From contig JAADJZ010000004.1 of NCBI GenBank assembly GCA_011032825.1, positions 248,001 through 312,000 on the forward strand: a stretch of DNA of 64,000 nt. The letters are read 5' to 3'. Position 1 is the first letter of the stretch, and every line of letters starts with the position of its first letter. Both the position numbers and the translations under genes were made by a program. Below the pieces are notes generated by a model. It saw only the letters and a program-made list of their open reading frames with translations, was not told where the DNA came from and did not search any database. This document shows, one piece after another, positions 10,394-22,192 of the stretch. The DNA is from Massariosphaeria phaeospora. Its lineage: Eukaryota > Ascomycota > Dothideomycetes > Pleosporales.

Positions 10394-13300
10394 TGGTACC
10401 ACTTGTGTTCGCGCTAGGAACGAGCGAGGCCTGGAGACTGTCGATGGGGAGGTGTGGTGGACAGGCGGAGTGGAGACGAGTCCAGCAGCAGCAAGTGAGG
10501 GAAGAAAGAGGTTGGGGAAGCAGCGCACCTTAAAGGACCCCGGTTTGTATCAAAGCGGCGTGCTATCTATCGTTACAGCGCTGGGTGCCAGGTCATCGTC
10601 ACCACGGCGCTCACGTTTCTCCGCGCAGCCCAAGCAGATAGACGGACCGTCTCCCTAGAAGGAACAACCTTGCCAACCACACTCGCGCAGGCCGTCTAAT
10701 CGGATCACCGCACGATCAACACAGGCTGCTCACACAGGAAACCCGTTGACGACGGTAGGGTTTCCCCTCCCCAGTACGCCTGCGGCCTGTGCAACTACAT
10801 ACGAGCCAAGCCGGTATCTCGCCGCTCTGATAGGTATTGACCAATCCGCGTGATGCATGTTCTATTCGCGTACGCTCCCTCAACCGTCTGATTGGCTACA
10901 GCAGCCGTTCCCTTCGGCAGTACAACTCGATCGAGCACGCAAAGGAGCGCGTCCCGACGTCAGGCGCGAAAGGGCACGGAGACGAGCTACAAAAAGACGG
11001 GGTAGATAAGAAAGCTTGGTGCCGGGACGCCGGCCACGCTGACTTGAGTGTGCACGGGAAGTCTGCATGCGGTATCCCGTGGCTCGGCGCCCGTTTCCCG
11101 GCGCTGGAAACCCAGAGCACCACCAACAATGCTCTGCCTCTGAGTCTTCACACCTCCTCGCGGATACTGACATGCGGGGACGGTGCCAGATTCCAGCATG
11201 TCAGCATCGCGTGCGAAGGCTCCTTCCCAAAGCTGTCCGGGTCGACGGTACGCTCCACTCCACTCCTGTCAGCTCCACTCCGTTCCCCGCATTCGTCCCG
11301 CGCGACTCGGCTCCTTCGCCACCCCCCGGACCATCTCCTCCTACTTTGTACGGAATATCTTTGTATCCACCAAAGTCTAGTATCAAGATGCGACTCAAAC
11401 CGTGCGAGGGCACGCAGGATGCGTTCGAAAGAGTTGACGGGCAAACCATACAGCATGAGCAGACGCTGATGCATCGCTCATGATTACTCGTACGCCCTCC
11501 CCTGAACCTGGGACCCTGTCGCCACTCCACTTGGACGAGCCCTGCGCCGCATACGGGCATTGACTGTAATGTAACCTCATGGCAGGAAGTTCGCTGCCCT
11601 CCGTTCGGTCTCTGGCTCAGTGTGGAGTGTGGTGCTTCCATACGAAGTACGAAGTATTGGACTGTCTTTGCAAAAATAAATGCGGCGTGCGGCTTCGTCC
11701 CTGATACCTAACCTCGATACCGACGCGCACCCGGATCCCATTCGGGACGGTAGAGTATCGAGCGAGTTTCGCGTGAGGCGGATACGATGTCCTCGCCGTT
11801 GATATTTAAAGATGTCGCTGGACCTTCTACCTTTTGCAGAGTCCCTATCCCTCCCTACCTTTGCACCCCCCAACTCGGATGTGCCTATCGCCTGACAGCC
11901 ATTATTGCAGGATGCGGCTTGAAAGATAGATCATCCTCCGGTAGCTTAGGATGCGACATCGAATGCCAATATGTAATGGGCGCAAGCCATTTCTTGCCGC
12001 CCAACCACCACGACCATCCGCATCTCAACTTCTCACTTTCGACACCGTCTCACATATCTTCTCATCCCCATCTGCCGCTCCACATCACCACTCCCCGCAG
12101 TCTGGCAATCCCCTCTCACACACGATCGCTAAATCAGAGCCCCATCTCACTCCCCTCCACCACTTTCAAATCACGTCTATCCCCGACTCGCATTCTCCCT
12201 CCTCCCTCTCCCCTCTCTCCTCCCTCTAGCCAAACTCCCATCTATCAAGTTCCAGCACCTCCAGCCCAGCTCAACTCACCTCTAAAAACACTTCCCTAAA
12301 GTCCTCCAAGTCCTCCAAGTCCCAACCCTGAGACCTATCACGCACTGCACCGCGCTACCATCCATCCACATCAACATCCACATCAACAACCACACCTGCC
12401 CCAATGTCGCACCAGTAACCCTAACCCCATCCAATCGAACCCAATCTGACCCCACTAATCCAACCCATATCAGCACCCGCCAAAACTCTCACCGTCGCAT
12501 TACCACCTAGTACATCCCCACATAGACCTCGCGCTCCAATCGCAACGCAGCCGAGGAAGCGCGCGCGCACGGCGGCTGAGGCCCAGCAAGGTAGTCTAGT
12601 AGATATATGTATGTATCTATCATATGTGCTGTGTTGTCCTGCAGGGCAATTAGGAAGAAAACGGCGATGCTTCGGGGATTACCCGCCTCAAGCTGCATGC
12701 AGGGTAGCGTACGCACGCAGGGCGAGATCACCCTGATAGGGCATTATCAACGCTGCGTTATCGCTATCGCGAGTCAAGTACTCCGTACATGTGCAGGTTG
12801 CCCCATGTATGTACCGAGCGAAGTTCCAATCCAAGCAAAGATAGTCTGTCCACACGACTGAACTGATAATACAGATAGATAGCCACGCTTGGTATGAGTA
12901 TGAGTGTGAGTATGAGTATGATTTGATTTAATCTGATCTGGGGTACCAATAATACGGGCTCTCGCCTATGTAGTCTATTCCAGGCGTGGTAAAAAACCAT
13001 TCGTACAGAGTCAGTCCAGACACGCACACCACCACCTGCCCAATCCGTTGCGCGCCACCTGATTCCGGTAGCACAACACGCGACCTCCGGCATTTCGAGC
13101 CGACATGCGACACCTGTATAATCCCCGTCTAAAGATAGGTAGGATAGGAAAAGTGAGCCGAGGGAGTAGGAGAAATATAGGCAAGTCTGCTTTCGTAGGC
13201 AGGAGACAATCATCGGACGGGAACACACACGCAAAGTGCGTGCGCCTGCCGACATCTAGTATAAGAAACGTACGAAATGGGGACCATTTCTGCCATAATG

Positions 13301-13513
13301 ATGAAGAAAGCGTGGTGGTACAGGAGACAAAAAAACGCCGTATGGTATCCTTTCCCTGCCGAGGCTTTTTCGCAAAAACGCCTCTAGATGATGATTTGGG
13401 AGCTGCTGCGTGCGCATAACAAAGGAAATATAGAAGGGTTCTGGACGTGGGATTTATCTTCGACTAGGGACCACAATCTTGGATGGGCGAAGCAGGGCAA
13501 AGAGCTACTACCA
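10394..13513. other. Gene-poor 3.1-kb interval
   Basis: Several open frames of 60-210 codons exist on both strands, but none shows a recognisable domain, sensible composition or consistent splicing, and they overlap one another. The part around 11990-12480 is strongly pyrimidine-rich on the + strand, with runs of CTCC and CATC and a short CATCCACATCAA duplication near 12360. It probably holds the promoter of the MFS gene and the 3' side of the coiled-coil gene. A non-coding RNA cannot be excluded. Confidence 0.5.
12893..12921 (+). repeat. Short (TATGAG)n microsatellite
   Basis: About five imperfect hexamer units of TATGAG/TGTGAG type. It lies in the gene-poor interval and has no visible function. 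Confidence 0.7.
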
Positions 13514-15154
13514 CTACTGGCCAGTTTCTTTACCCTTAGAAGAGTGAGGGTTCAACAGAGCAGGTCGCCATTTCGCTACGTTGCCCACGTTGAAGCGAAG
13601 CGGTTCCTTGGGACCTTTCTCGCGAACAGGCATTTTGCGCTTCGAGCGGCCAGAGACGTACATTGGCTGCTGAGCCTGACCGGAGCCGTTGATATTGGGC
13701 ATCGACTGCTTCGGCCTGAGCTTCGGCTTCTTGTCACGGTGCTCGTCGTCCTCTTCCTCGGTCTCAAAACTACGCAGACTGCTACGCTCGGAAGAGAACC
13801 GGGAGGACTGCGTCTGCACGCGTTCGATCGGGCTCAGCATGGATGCCGTGTCGGCCAAAGCCTCCAGTTTCGAAGGGGCCTTCGAGGGGGCCCTGTCGGC
13901 AATTGAGTGAGTTCGCGAAGAATAAGGCGGTGGGTCCTGGTAATCGTACATAATCTCAGAGTCCAGGCTCTTATACTTGGCCGTACCATCAAGCTCCTCG
14001 TCGTGGTTCCAGCAGGAGTCATCGACGCCCAGCACTGATGGAAGAAAACGGATTTCGTTCCAGGTCACGTCTTCGTATTGCAGGGTCACGTAGAGAATAT
14101 CCCCCTGCATCTTGTCGTGCGCTATGCAATGATCCTCGAGAAACGGATAGTCCCATACGTCGCGGACGATGAGATCTGGTGGGAGAAGTTGCAGAGCCAT
14201 TCGTCCAAAGGGTTCGTCAGCCGGCCGGTGACCACTCATAGGCATCCATGGCCGACCACGCAGAATGCCTTTGAAAGCGGTCTCGATGCGGTTTGCAAAG
14301 CAAGAGCTGTCTTGACTCGGGAACTCGAGATTCTGCTGCAGTTTGCGGGTGGCACATCGCTTGTAACCGTTACTATCAGGATCATAGGCGAATCTCTGCG
14401 ATTTTCGCGGTATAAAGACCACGCGTACGGTCCATGACAAGGGGTATTTCTTGTCTGTACGGATCGGCAGCTGGTTTAGGTTATTTGGAGGTTGAATTAG
14501 CAGCGGTATCTGCGGGACCGGTGGTGCCTTGGGCGTAGATAGGGGTCTGGGCGTGGTGGCACCGGGGGTAGCCTCTCTCGAGAATCCGTTCATGTGCTCC
14601 ACTCGCTCAATTCGGTTCTCCAGGTCCATGGTGACTTCATCCACCATCGTCAGCCTTTCTTGCATACCCTTGATTTGGTCATTGAATTCCTGCGTTTTGT
14701 CGACCACCGCCTCCACCTTATCATCCATGTGCACCTTCATGTAGTGCATGTTTTCGTACATGCGTCCTTCCACCGCCTTATACGTCCGGAAGTGTTCTTC
14801 TCTCGCTATCCGCTCCTTGAACAACTCCTGCTTCAACTCTTGCTCCAAATTCTCGAAGCGCTTCACCTCCTGCTTCAGACGCTTCATCTCGTCTACCACG
14901 TGCGCGTACTGCTCCATGGTGACTGCGGATAGCGGCTGCATCTCATGGTGCCATGCCTGGTGGCCGCACCCACAGCGGGAACGGATGACGGCGTCCGGGT
15001 AGAAGCTGCGGCACAAGCATCGCTGTCGCGAGCCACTGCCTGACTCGGACTCAGACAGGATAAAGCCGCATTCTCCGCGTGGGAGTTGGGTCTCATGGTC
15101 GGACGCGGGTTTCCCAGGCAGGTGGACAAGGGCTTGTGCAGTGTTATGGAACAT
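13514..15154 (-). CDS. Conserved-looking protein: Cys/His cluster plus coiled coil, unknown function
   Basis: A single uninterrupted frame of 546 residues; I do not recognise the family. Near the N-terminus is a compact Cys/His group (CGFIL...CLCRSFYP...RCGCGHQAWHH, about residues 29-70) that could bind one zinc ion. It is followed by a long coiled coil of about 110 residues rich in Glu, Lys, Leu and Met (starting EQYAHVVDEMKRLKQEVKRF), then a Pro-rich linker, a central folded-looking region with aromatic and charged residues (SWTVRVVFIPRKSQRFAYD ... VWDYPFLEDHC), and a disordered basic tail with KRKMPVREKGPKEPLR. Length, codon use and the ordered layout support a real gene. A nuclear or chromatin-associated scaffold would fit the basic tail, but that is only a guess. 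No introns are needed. Confidence 0.75.
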   Translation of the reverse strand: MFHNTAQALVHLPGKPASDHETQLPRGECGFILSESESGSGSRQRCLCRSFYPDAVIRSRCGCGHQAWHHEMQPLSAVTMEQYAHVVDEMKRLKQEVKRFENLEQELKQELFKERIAREEHFRTYKAVEGRMYENMHYMKVHMDDKVEAVVDKTQEFNDQIKGMQERLTMVDEVTMDLENRIERVEHMNGFSREATPGATTPRPLSTPKAPPVPQIPLLIQPPNNLNQLPIRTDKKYPLSWTVRVVFIPRKSQRFAYDPDSNGYKRCATRKLQQNLEFPSQDSSCFANRIETAFKGILRGRPWMPMSGHRPADEPFGRMALQLLPPDLIVRDVWDYPFLEDHCIAHDKMQGDILYVTLQYEDVTWNEIRFLPSVLGVDDSCWNHDEELDGTAKYKSLDSEIMYDYQDPPPYSSRTHSIADRAPSKAPSKLEALADTASMLSPIERVQTQSSRFSSERSSLRSFETEEEDDEHRDKKPKLRPKQSMPNINGSGQAQQPMYVSGRSKRKMPVREKGPKEPLRFNVGNVAKWRPALLNPHSSKGKETGQ

Positions 15155-18100
15155 CAGGAAACGGCCTTGGGCTGGGGTCGTCGTGCGGTTCCTGAAGGGC
15201 GGATAGGCGGCTCATAGAGCCCAAGAGAATGAGGGACGGAAGCGATAGTAAAAGAGCGGACGGTTGACGGAGTCGAGAATCGGCCAAGAGACTACGCCAA
15301 AGCCGTCAGTCGGTGGGAGAGGGCGTCGGTCATATATGTATGGCGATAGGAGGAAGAGAGCCGACCAGCACGGATGAGGCTGGTGCACAAGATAAGACAG
15401 GCCGCTCACAACCACAGGGCCGGCGCACACGGGAGCATCCGGCGGGCGTTGCAGGGAGGGCGACTGGGGACGTGGCACAGGCAAAAGGACTGCGTGGACC
15501 TGTGCGGCCGTGGGAGGGCAGCGGGTTTTGCTCTGTCGGCGGCCCAGAGGCGAGGTCACTGCTGGCAACTGAAAGGGAGAGGAGGGCGGAGGCAGCGTGG
15601 AGAGCGTGGAGCGTGGACAAGGCGGCGGATGGGATGTGCAGGTACTGGTTACTTTTTAGCAGACGCCTAGCTCCCGCGCAGGGGGGAGGGGGCAACGAAG
15701 CCAGCCCTGCTCCTCCATGCCCAAGCCCATGGCCGATGGCGTGGAGGGTTTGGGGGGAGGGGGAGGGGGAGGGATTGACGGGCGGCTGGGGGGCTGCTGG
15801 CGGCGGCGGCACTGTTCGAGGACGAGGATGCGGTCGCGGCGCTGTCGGACGAAGCTGCTTTGCGTCGGGGCGCGCCTGCCAAGCGCAGAGCAGCGCGATA
15901 AGGCCCAGGGCGGCGCGCCGTCGGTGTGTCGTGTTCTGCCAGGCGTGGGCGCAGATGCACCACTCCCACTCCCCTCACGCCCTCAGCTCCTCCTACCTAC
16001 CGCCGACGCGACACGACACGGCAGTCTGCAGCTGCATCGGCGCCGCCCCTCTGCGTCCTGGCCTGGCTCCTGATGAGTCCTGCCAGCGATCATCCATGCC
16101 CGCTGGCGCCGTCGCAGTCAGCATGCGCGCGCCGAGCATCGGCACGCTGGACCTCCACCCTCAGAGATCTCCTGCAAAAGAGTCGAGTCGAGCCGCGCAG
16201 ACCCTGATGGCTGCGCCGCCCACGCCTGCAAGCAGCGGCCAGACGCGTCGTTGCGGGTAACTTGTGCGACGGGGTGAACCCCACCGAGCATTATCCAACT
16301 CCCTCAGTCAGAAGCTGCACCAGAGTCCAGACGGCACCCGGCACCGGACATGCTCGTGCGACCCCATCAACGACACGGCCGCCTCAGACGCAGCGGCAAA
16401 CAGTCAAAGCGCGTCTGCGCTCTGTCACGGGTCCGAGCTGGCGGAACTCCTTATCGTGGGATTGATAGAAGCGGTTTGCAACCCCCACACGCCCCCTGCC
16501 TGCCTGCGCCGCCGGCCGGGGACCCTGACTGGCTGGCCCCGTTTCGCTGAGCAGCCACACCACTCGAGCCTCTGTGTCAGCCCATTCTTCTGTCAGAAAC
16601 CAGCATCGAGACTGCAGAATGCATGTCAAACGCGACCCAGCGACCGCCCGCTCTTCTGCACTAGGGGACAGTGCGACCGTGTGGGTGGCCAATGTTGCGA
16701 GCCTGGACACGCATCGCGCTGAGATTTCGGTACTGTATGCAGCGTCTATCTTGTTGGGTAGCTGGCATTGTGGCCGTAGGCGGCGAAGAAGCGGTCACGA
16801 AGCGCTTCGCCGATACAAACTCTCAAGTCAATCACATGCCAGTCACCTTCCTGGTCTATAACCCCCCCAAGTATGTCTGGAGCCTGGCAACCTCGACTGC
16901 TTGCTCTGCAAGAGGTGATGGATACGGGCAGGCGTTGCACATCAACACTCTACCGGGCAGGCATGTCTGCAGCCTCACCCGAAGGCTGTTTACATCTCTC
17001 CCCAGGCACTTGAAACGGAATGCTCATGACCTGCAGGAACCTGCCCATGGCCGAGTCAGCATTCGACCTGTCGGCGCGTGTCTCAGCGCGAGGGTTCATT
17101 ATTCACCGTCGCCTCAATCCTGAGGCCGGCGCTGTGCTGCACCACGCCACGGCATATATGAGGACAGCGCAACCGTACACCCATCAATTCCACCCGGGTG
17201 GAGTCTCCCAGCATTGAATTTGCGCGACGTAACTTTATCCCACGTTTGTAAGACCCATTACTTCTCAACCCACTCAATTTCATCTCTTACAACTCCAGCC
17301 TGGTAAAAGAAGACGATGTTTGCCACCCCATGTACACAACTTGGCGCGGCATGTTGACAACGCCATTGCGCGAGATATTCGGACACGCCGATCGCTTATT
17401 TCTCGCTGTTGAAGGTCGCTTGAACTCTTCTGCATAGACAAGCGAACTACGCCGTGCTTACGTAGGCCACTACAGTAGGCTCGCTCGCTATACGGTGTTT
17501 GTGCGAGCATTTTGGGATAACAGTTATCTCCAATCTCCCAAATGTCGAATCATCAACCGGCAGGTTCCAATGATGTTATTCCCGCAAATTATGGCGAGCG
17601 AGACACATGTCCCTCGAAAAGGCAAACCCCACGTCTGGTTGCTAGTGTCCTTTCAGACTTTATTACCCCGTTCCGGTTCTGGGCAACGGTCGTCCAGAAC
17701 GCTATTTGGGCGTGCTCACATGGTTATCTCTAAGATGACGCCTCTTGTCCCGCATTCGGACCAAGAAGCCACATATCAAGCCAGCTGACGATAGGAGACA
17801 AGGCCGAATTAGGTTAGTTTTCAGATCGTCCGGGAGCATCCGTGGGGAGCCCTGTTGCTTTCTTCTTTCGTGTCCAACGCAGTTTACTTTGCGCCGGTTA
17901 GTATCTGAGCATCTAATCATGCGGAGTCAACGTCTTCCGAGCGTGTTAGGAAGCTTGTCTTGAGGAGCAGCTTCGTGGCTGTGGCCCATGGTAGGTGGCA
18001 GAAATTACTCTGGCAGTCTCGCGCCCGAAGCCAACGTACTGCGGAACAGTGTGGCATGTTAGTATACGCAATGCGTCTACCGTAGATTCTGGGGTAGAGA

Positions 18101-18518
18101 TTTTTCTTCCAGACAAGACTAGGTACCTATCGTGTGTTGCTTCACAAATTTGTACCTACTAAACACGCTGATTTCCATCTCCCAAGATAGACTTTAGAGC
18201 TCGCCGCAGCAAGAGAGGTAAAAGACCAGTTACTCGTTCGTGGCAACCACTGCGTGTTCACAGTCTTGCTCAACAGTGCTGGGCCATTATCAGATTATGC
18301 GGGACCCAAGTTCATGGCTCAAGACGTAGTGGGGAAGGAGCAGCTGACGCAAGTGCCTAGCAGGGCCTAAACGGCTTTCGGCTTTCGGCGCTCGGCTTTC
18401 TTGGCTATCCGACTCCTTAAACTAACGTTCTCCCCAAATCCTCGGCCCTTATACTCTGGTCGTCGCTCGCACTCCCAAGCTTCCCGAATTCCGCCTCATA
18501 ACCAGATCATCGGTAGCC
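15155..18518. other. Gene-poor 3.4-kb interval, GC-rich at its left end
   Basis: The part at about 15300-16300 is G+C-rich with runs such as GGGGGAGGGGGAGGGGGAGG (near 15750) and holds long open frames in several frames at once, as high GC alone would produce. Their translations are low in hydrophobic residues and resemble no known family. It is probably the promoter and 5' untranslated region of the coiled-coil gene. From 16300 to 18518 I see no gene, RNA or clear repeat. Confidence 0.5.
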
Positions 18519-20951
18519 ATGCCCGAAGAGAACTGGCAGGCCCATGGAGGTGTACCCGCGGTAAGTCCACGTCGACCCTAAGCGGTAGTCTGCTAATCGT
18601 GTCACAGTGTGATCTATGCCACTCGAGGAAGGTGTGTGGTCTGGACCGAGTAGCCTGATACGCGTAGCAACCTACTAAAACCACCAGGTCAAGTGTGATC
18701 GTAATGAACCGTGTTCCAATTGTGTGGTTGGGAAAATGCAATGTCTGCGGAATCGGCACAAGCGAGTAGCTCGTCCGAAAGCCCGAACGTAAGAGCCTGC
18801 TAGCAATTCTCAACGTAGCTTTGAATGACCGTCAGCTATAGTGATGAGAGAATCTTTGGCCTTGTGCAGAGACTGTCCCAACTTGAGGCATCAGTACTAG
18901 TGAACCAGAAAGCATCTCCATCAACAGATCCCGGGCGTAACGATATCGCTGCTCAGACCTCAACATCAGAGACCATAGCCACCAGCCGGCCAGTAAAGCG
19001 TAAGAGAAGTGACAGGGACTTTGATGAGGTAGATTCAGTCGCGGCTTCGGAAACAGACTCTACAATATACCAAGCGGACGACGCTCGCGATCACATCCGA
19101 AAAGAACTCTCTCATAACGGCCTTCTATCTGGCAATCAACGTATGGCGCTTGAGGCCGCCATTGCGCTAGTAGATCAGATCTCGCAAGCTCCCTCGACAT
19201 CCGTTGAGGATCCGGGTACTTGGAGCAGGGAGCAACATGTTGCTACAGATCTTTCACCCGGAGAGATACTCCACATCGTGCTTGGCAGTATGTACTGTTT
19301 CCTTCGTACCACAGAGGTACTGACTTTTATAGCTCAGAACAAGCATGGCGGCCAGATAACGATGCAGTTGCACGCTCTTGATCATATTCCACAAAAAGCA
19401 TTTGAACGAATTGCTTTTCGCCTTATAGATAGCACCGACGACGAACAAACCCTAAATATGTACAAGGTTATTGTTCATTGGAAGGCTGCGGTGGTCTTAT
19501 ACGGTAGCCAGCTGGAAAGCGTTCAAAGCGAGACTCTCCAGAAGAGGATCAGAACGATGGAGTTACGCCATCTCTATGCGGCTCTCACTGCTCTCGATCA
19601 CGTCAGTTTCATGAATCCGCCGTCGTTGCTCCTCTTGCAAGCTCTGATCTCTGCGGTATGTCGTCATTGCTTCCTCTCATCACTCTATTCCGCCGTTTCT
19701 TCGATGACTAAGTAGCACTACAGGCAATGCTAATGCAGATTGCTGGGGACCCAAACGCTTGTTGGGCGCTGACTGCATCTGCTTCGCGTACTCTAGTAGC
19801 ACTTGGATACCACAACTTGCGACACATCTCCCCAAGAAATGAACTAGACTTAGAGATCCAGGCAGCGGTCGCATGGTGTTGCCAACTCGATCGCTGTATG
19901 AGTTTGCTGTTGCTTCGACCTCCATCACTCCCCAAGTTACACATTGCTGTATCGCAGTTGGTTAAACTTGACCCGTCCAATCCAATGTCAGGCTTTGCAA
20001 TCCTTGAACTAGAGTTCGCGCCGGTACATGAAAAAATCCTGGAATTGATTTTAGACGCGCCGTCCAAGGATCGACCAGAAGTACGTGTGTCTCTGACTAA
20101 CGAGGTTGCGATTCTTCGACAACACATGGCGCAGATTGCTGTGACGATGGAGATGGTATGTGCAACAAACTTTTGTCCCACTACTGAGCTCACCATACTA
20201 GGCTCGTGCCAAGTTTTCCGTAGAGTCCAACTTAGATCTGCTCTTGCACTGGCAGATTCTAGACTTCAAGTTCTTTTCCACGTTGACATCGGTCCACCGA
20301 CTCAGCCCAACCGTAACGTCCAATCGCATAGAGCGAGAAGAATGCCTCGATTGTGCCCGGAAGGCCCTCGAAAGAGTCAAACTGATCCAAGAAAACGCGA
20401 TCAAACAAGCCCACTTCGTCGAGGAATACAACCCCTATCTGAGCTGGAGTATTCTCTCCTACCCACTAGGTCCATTCTTTGTGGTATTCTGCAACGTCGT
20501 GGGGACTTCCAACACCAAGGACTTTCAACTCCTGCAGGACGTCGCCGATGGCGTCGGATCGATTTCTGCGAAGAGCAAATTCATCATCAGACTGCATCGA
20601 CTCTGCGTCACGCTTCTCGACCTCTGCAGACCTCTCGTTGCGCGCTCTACCGAAGTTCCACATACTGTCTCGCTACAAGAGACTCCCGCACAAGCTAGCA
20701 GCGAGGTCCCTCCAAAGCCGCACGACGACGGCGGCATTGCTGCAATACATGCAATGGGATCCTTCGAGGTGGCGGATGCGCTTGCTACATCGTCGTGGGA
20801 CGACGATTCCATGTGGCAGCTCTTCCAGTCTCAGCCGTCTTTGGATTGGTTCAATGCCGATATCCCCAACATGCTCGACCCGTCGCTGGACTACGACATC
20901 AACAATTTCGCGGCCCGGGCGCCGCCTGACAATGTGACCATGCGGCCCTAG
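18519..20951 (+). CDS. Zn2Cys6 fungal transcription factor
   Basis: Six exons: 18519-18560, 18610-18633, 18688-18788, 18836-19655, 19724-20155 and 20202-20951, encoding about 722 residues. The zinc cluster is assembled from three exons: an eight-codon exon supplies CDLCHSRK and the next supplies VKCDRNEPCSNC...MQC. The result is the canonical C-x2-C-x6-C-x5-C-x2-C-x6-C (residues 15-41), followed by a basic stretch HKRVARPKAR. After a linker with an NLS-like PVKRKRSD come helical segments typical of the fungal middle homology region, ending in an acidic, aromatic tail (WDDDSMWQLFQSQPSLDWF) that may activate transcription. It should bind CGG-type sites in the nucleus. Exon 4 must start at 18836, because an acceptor at 18818 leads to an immediate stop. 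Target pathway unknown; no biosynthetic cluster lies beside it. Confidence 0.85.
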
Positions 20952-21171
20952 GGCGTGTCAAGAGATATTATAATGCATAAGGAACTTATCAACACGAGAC
21001 ACTAAACATGTCGGTTCTTGCGCGCAGTAGATCCCATTTCAATGTTGAATGTTGCTCCGAACCCAGGCAGAACAAGCCTCTATCTAAAATCATGACCAAC
21101 CCGGAACACCCTATACCAATCGTAGTCAAGTAGACATGGCCTCACCCGGTCCCATTGATAGCATACGCCGC

Positions 21172-22192
21172 CTACGTATGCATATTGTACACATGATCCG
21201 CCAACTTGTCCTTCCGCACAAACGCGCCCTGCCTCCCCACAACGCTGCGCGAACATCCGTACACCGGACACCAGTACTCAGGCCGCGGCGTCTGGTGGTA
21301 GTGACGGTGGTGTCGCTTGAGGTCCTGCAGGCGGCCAAACGTCGCCCCGGAGCAGTCCGCGTCGTTGCACCGGTAGATGTCGGTCCGCGGCGTGCCGTTG
21401 CTGAGGATCACGCCTATGACCTCGTGCTGCGGCGTTCCCGCCGCTGTGGTGGTCGCAGTCGTGCTCGCTGGCCAACGATCGGGCGGCGGCTGCTGCGCGG
21501 TGGGGGATGGGCGGCCGGGCTTGCTGGGGAAGGCGTAAGGGCTTTCGGGCAGCATGTGGAGCGGCACTGCTGCGTGGGGCCCGAAGCTGGGATATCTGCG
21601 TGGAGTCAGGTCAGTATAGGAATGAATAAATGAAAAAAAACATCCCGTCTATACACTATCTGCTCATCTGGCGTGCTCACTTACCCGCTGCCCGGCCCCC
21701 CCGTAGCCATATGGTTCGTTCCCGAGAACATGGACGCGCCCTGACCCTCGAACTGTGCTGAATTGTTGACTGTGTACCATACATGAGGAGAATGCACGAC
21801 GGTGGATGGTGTGCGCGGGGATTCGCAATTATCTAGGCGAGACTATTAGCAGCAAGCTCTCTCACGCATACACGCACTCTCTTCCTCTCTTTCTAGTCAA
21901 CACTAAGAGTAAGACAGCGCGCCGGGGATGATGGTACGTAGTACTTACGGGCACTGGCTGACTTACAGCTGAACTCGACATTCCCGCTCCCGTTCCCGTT
22001 CCAAGACGCTGGCTCCTGCGCGCCGCGGTGGTGTCGCTGGTACGGCGGCGGCTGACTGTGGTAGGGAGGCGGGTCTGCCGACACGTTTATGGTGCGGAAG
22101 TACGCGTCGAGCTCCTCGAGCGACATGGCTGGAGGGGGAGACGGAGACGCCGACTTGGAGGAGCGGGCATTGGGTGGCGTGGTGTTGTTCAT
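21172..22192 (-). CDS. C2H2-type zinc finger protein, small
   Basis: Three exons, 22192-21967, 21769-21685 and 21595-21172, give 244 residues. The N-terminal half is disordered and rich in Ser, Pro and Tyr-Gln (MSLEELDAYFRTINV, PPPYHSQPPPYQRHH). The C-terminus has two atypical zinc fingers: C-x4-C-x13-H-x4-H (CNDADC...H..YH, about residues 180-204) and C-x4-C-x19-H-x4-H (CPVYGC...DHVYNMH, about 213-243). Such paired fingers with a long second loop are common in fungal regulators. The second exon's acceptor could be nine bases downstream and stay in frame, so three residues there are uncertain. It is divergent from nothing obvious and lies tail to tail with the Zn2Cys6 gene, about 220 bp apart. 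DNA binding is inferred from the fingers only. Confidence 0.75.

Noticed and set aside
10837..11469. 210-codon open frame on the + strand
   Set aside because: No family resemblance and implausible composition; other frames nearby are equally open.
15313..16260. Open frame of 315 codons on the + strand
   Set aside because: Lies in G+C-rich sequence where several frames are open at once; Gly/Arg/Ala/Pro-rich translation with no domain, typical of GC bias upstream of the - strand gene.
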